In this document: piece after piece, positions 41,301-44,300 of the stretch
Layout: every line of letters starts with the position of its first letter
Position numbering within the stretch: the stretch's first letter is position 1
Source of the DNA: Pollenia angustigena
Lineage: Eukaryota; Arthropoda; Insecta; Diptera; Polleniidae
Reading direction: 5' to 3'
Length of the DNA: 64,000 bases
Assembly (NCBI GenBank): GCA_930367215.1
Contig: OV884059.1
Span: forward strand, 27,676,945-27,740,944
Translations under genes and position numbers: made by a program
Notes under the pieces: generated by a model
Told to the model about the DNA's origin: nothing
The model's database searches: none
Seen by the model: the letters and a program-made list of their open reading frames with translations, nothing else

Positions 41301-44300
41301 AAAATCTAAAAAAATTTATTTTTGGCGATTTTTGTCGATTTTTGCTGCCTGTTTGTAGAACGCGAGCGCAAAAGTGACTCGTTCAACTTACATTTAATAC
41401 AAAAAGAAATTTTGAAATTGAAAATATGTATACTACATATTTTAAGGTGATTAAGGTGAAAAAAATCTGACAACCCTGATTTGCAAACGTGAGCAAATTA
41501 CCTTTGAATACCCTCACATACTTCGTTTATACGAAGTTTATTCGCGAATAAAAATTATTTGAGATTAACTAACTTACTGTTCAAGGCGAATTCATGTAAA
41601 CGGTGGTGTCGATACTACAACAAGTAACAACACCAAAAACACAACAATGTATTTTGTTGCTGCTTTCGTTGGTCGATATGTCAAAAACACAAGTAACTTT
41701 TGACATTACTCTCTCTAATTTAAAAAAAAAGTAGCACAGCTGTGCTTTCAACGCCACCTGAAAAATTAATTCGCCTTGTTACTGTTTATATGTCTATTTC
41801 CAAAGCGAATTAACTCCAGGTAAGCTTAACTCGTCAGCCGTTCATCAGCTGTATCCACGGCGAATTAAAAAAATGGTGAATCGTCAAAATATTGTTTTGT
41901 TTCTATACTGAAATTTGACAACAAGTCAGAAAATTACAAAAACAAAATACATGGGGCTTTTTGTAATTGTAGAGTTGCACTTAAGGCACCCGTACACGAC
42001 ATGTATTTGTCATCTGGCATGTCAAATTTTCAAGTCACATGTAATTGTTCATGTCTGTCAAAATTGCTGTTTTACATAAGGTTTATAATATTCGGTCACA
42101 AACGTACATGTAATTTGCTTCTGACATTGTCTCTGTTTTTTTTCGCATTGTTACTGCAGAAACCAAAAAAAAAATAATTTAGCCATCTTAACATTTTTTT
42201 CTTTTATGTTAAAGATACCAATTTAGAATTTTAAAATGAAACGGTTTTTATGTATATATTTACATAAATTATATTCATTATATTCAATGGTGAGATGAGC
42301 ATACATATCTTGGTATTGTAAAATATTAACTTCAGCCTGCTAATGATTCCGTCAATAGTTGACGCCGCTGCCAGTTTCTTCGCGGCATAGATTTCTGATG
42401 TCAGATGGTTTGTCAGAAGAAAATAGAGCGCGCTCTAATTGAAATTTTGTCAGATGACTATGCGTCTGACTTTTACAGAAGCAAAGTTAAAAAGGTAACA
42501 CACGACATGTATGTGTTTTGCAGTGGGAAATTTGACTTGTCAGATGACAAAATCATGTCGTCTATACGCTCCTTTACCTGTTATAAATTCGCCTTGTCTA
42601 TTTCTTAATGAAAATTCTCATTTTTAAGTGATGCCAAATGGAAAATTTATTCATTTAGTAGCACTGTATCTATATAAACTTTTTATTTTTTAAATGAAAA
42701 AGATCCAAAATTATTGTGTATTTTGAAATTTATTTGCACATTTTTGATTTAATTAATTTTACTTTTGTTGTCATATGAATGTGCCACATCAAAATTAAAA
42801 CGTAAAACGTTTAAAAGTGTGGCAATGCTTAAAATCTTATTTTCAAATAGTGTCGTTAATCAGGAATTGTTTTCATGAGTAAGCTATTTGCAAATAAAAA
42901 TTTAATTCACTGTTTATGCGGCAATATTCACTACTTGCAATATATTTTTTTGCGAATAAGTGGTGCATATAAACGTAGTAACATATCACTAAAGGCCGTT
43001 ACACACTATCCCACAAAGTCTTACGTATTTTATGAAAATGCAATTCTTTCATGATAAGTTGTTATTGTTTTTTGAAAATTTATAAACAATAATTAGATGA
43101 GGGAAGCATTTTCATAAAATACGAAAGACTGTGGGGTAATGTGTATTTTTGGGAATGGGAATTTTGCACATTTAAACGAAGCTTTGTAAATTAATTTTTT
43201 GAACCCCAAGAAAAACTTTGATAACTAATATGCATGTGGCAGTGTAAACCACTGTTGGCAACTTTTTTTGAATATTTCCCGCCAAATCGGACGTCAAAAC
43301 CGCTAGAATCCGCTAAATATTTAATTTAGCGGGAATTTTTTTAAAAATACCGCTAAAACCTAACAATTTTTAAAAGTTTTATATAAATCTAGATATTCAG
43401 GGGTGTCATAGAAACCAATCTTATTGGTTTCTGGATTTAAAACCGACAAAAAAAATACGTTGGTGTCATGAAATTCAATGTTGTTTTAGGTGTCACAGAA
43501 ACCAATGACATCGGTTTTTTATTGAAAAAAAAACCAAGCAGCTTACAGCTCTTGTTTTTTTATTGGAAATAAATATATAAAAGCTTAATTTTTTTATAAA
43601 ATTTTTTTAACAATAACATTTTTTTCACAAATAGAAGTAAATAAAATTGATAAATTGGTAAAATAGTATGTTTTGCATGTTTCCGGCAGTCTCCGGCAGC
43701 GGGCTGCTGCAAATTTGAAAAGTTCTCACTTTTTCTGCGAATAACTAATATGCAACAACAACAGTGTTCACTTTACTTATTTATAACGTTGAACAAAATA
43801 TATAAGTTTTTAATAAATTCTCTTATAATTACATATTTTTACAAAACAATAAAATTACACATATTAAAACAACAAATGCAATCAATGCAAGTAATACAAC
43901 GATGGAAATTATTTCATACTTATTTTCTTAATTAAAAACTCAGGTTTTAACAATATTTTAGCGCAAAAACCATAATTTACAAAATTGTCAATCAAAAACA
44001 AAACAAAAATTGCATTTAAATATGTAAACACATGAGCTTAAACATTAAGCAGCTGATTCGAATATCGGTTTTATTTGTATTCGAAAATAACAAATGCGAC
44101 TTGTTTTCATGACACCAAATGAAACAAATATTGGTTTGCAAAACCGACAATGAGCAAAACCGACTTGGATTCTATGACACCCCTGATTAGCTGCTTTTTC
44201 AGAGGTATATGACTAGCAAATACATTACATATTATGGTTTCCAACTTCCCTAGTTATTTTATACCTAAAAGAAAATAAGTTCGAGTCATATATTCATCTG

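Noticed and set aside
43398..44185. 8-bp target duplication for the CAGGGGTGTCATAGAA element
   Set aside because: The flanks TAGATATT and ATTAGCTG do not match; only ATT is shared at the edge.
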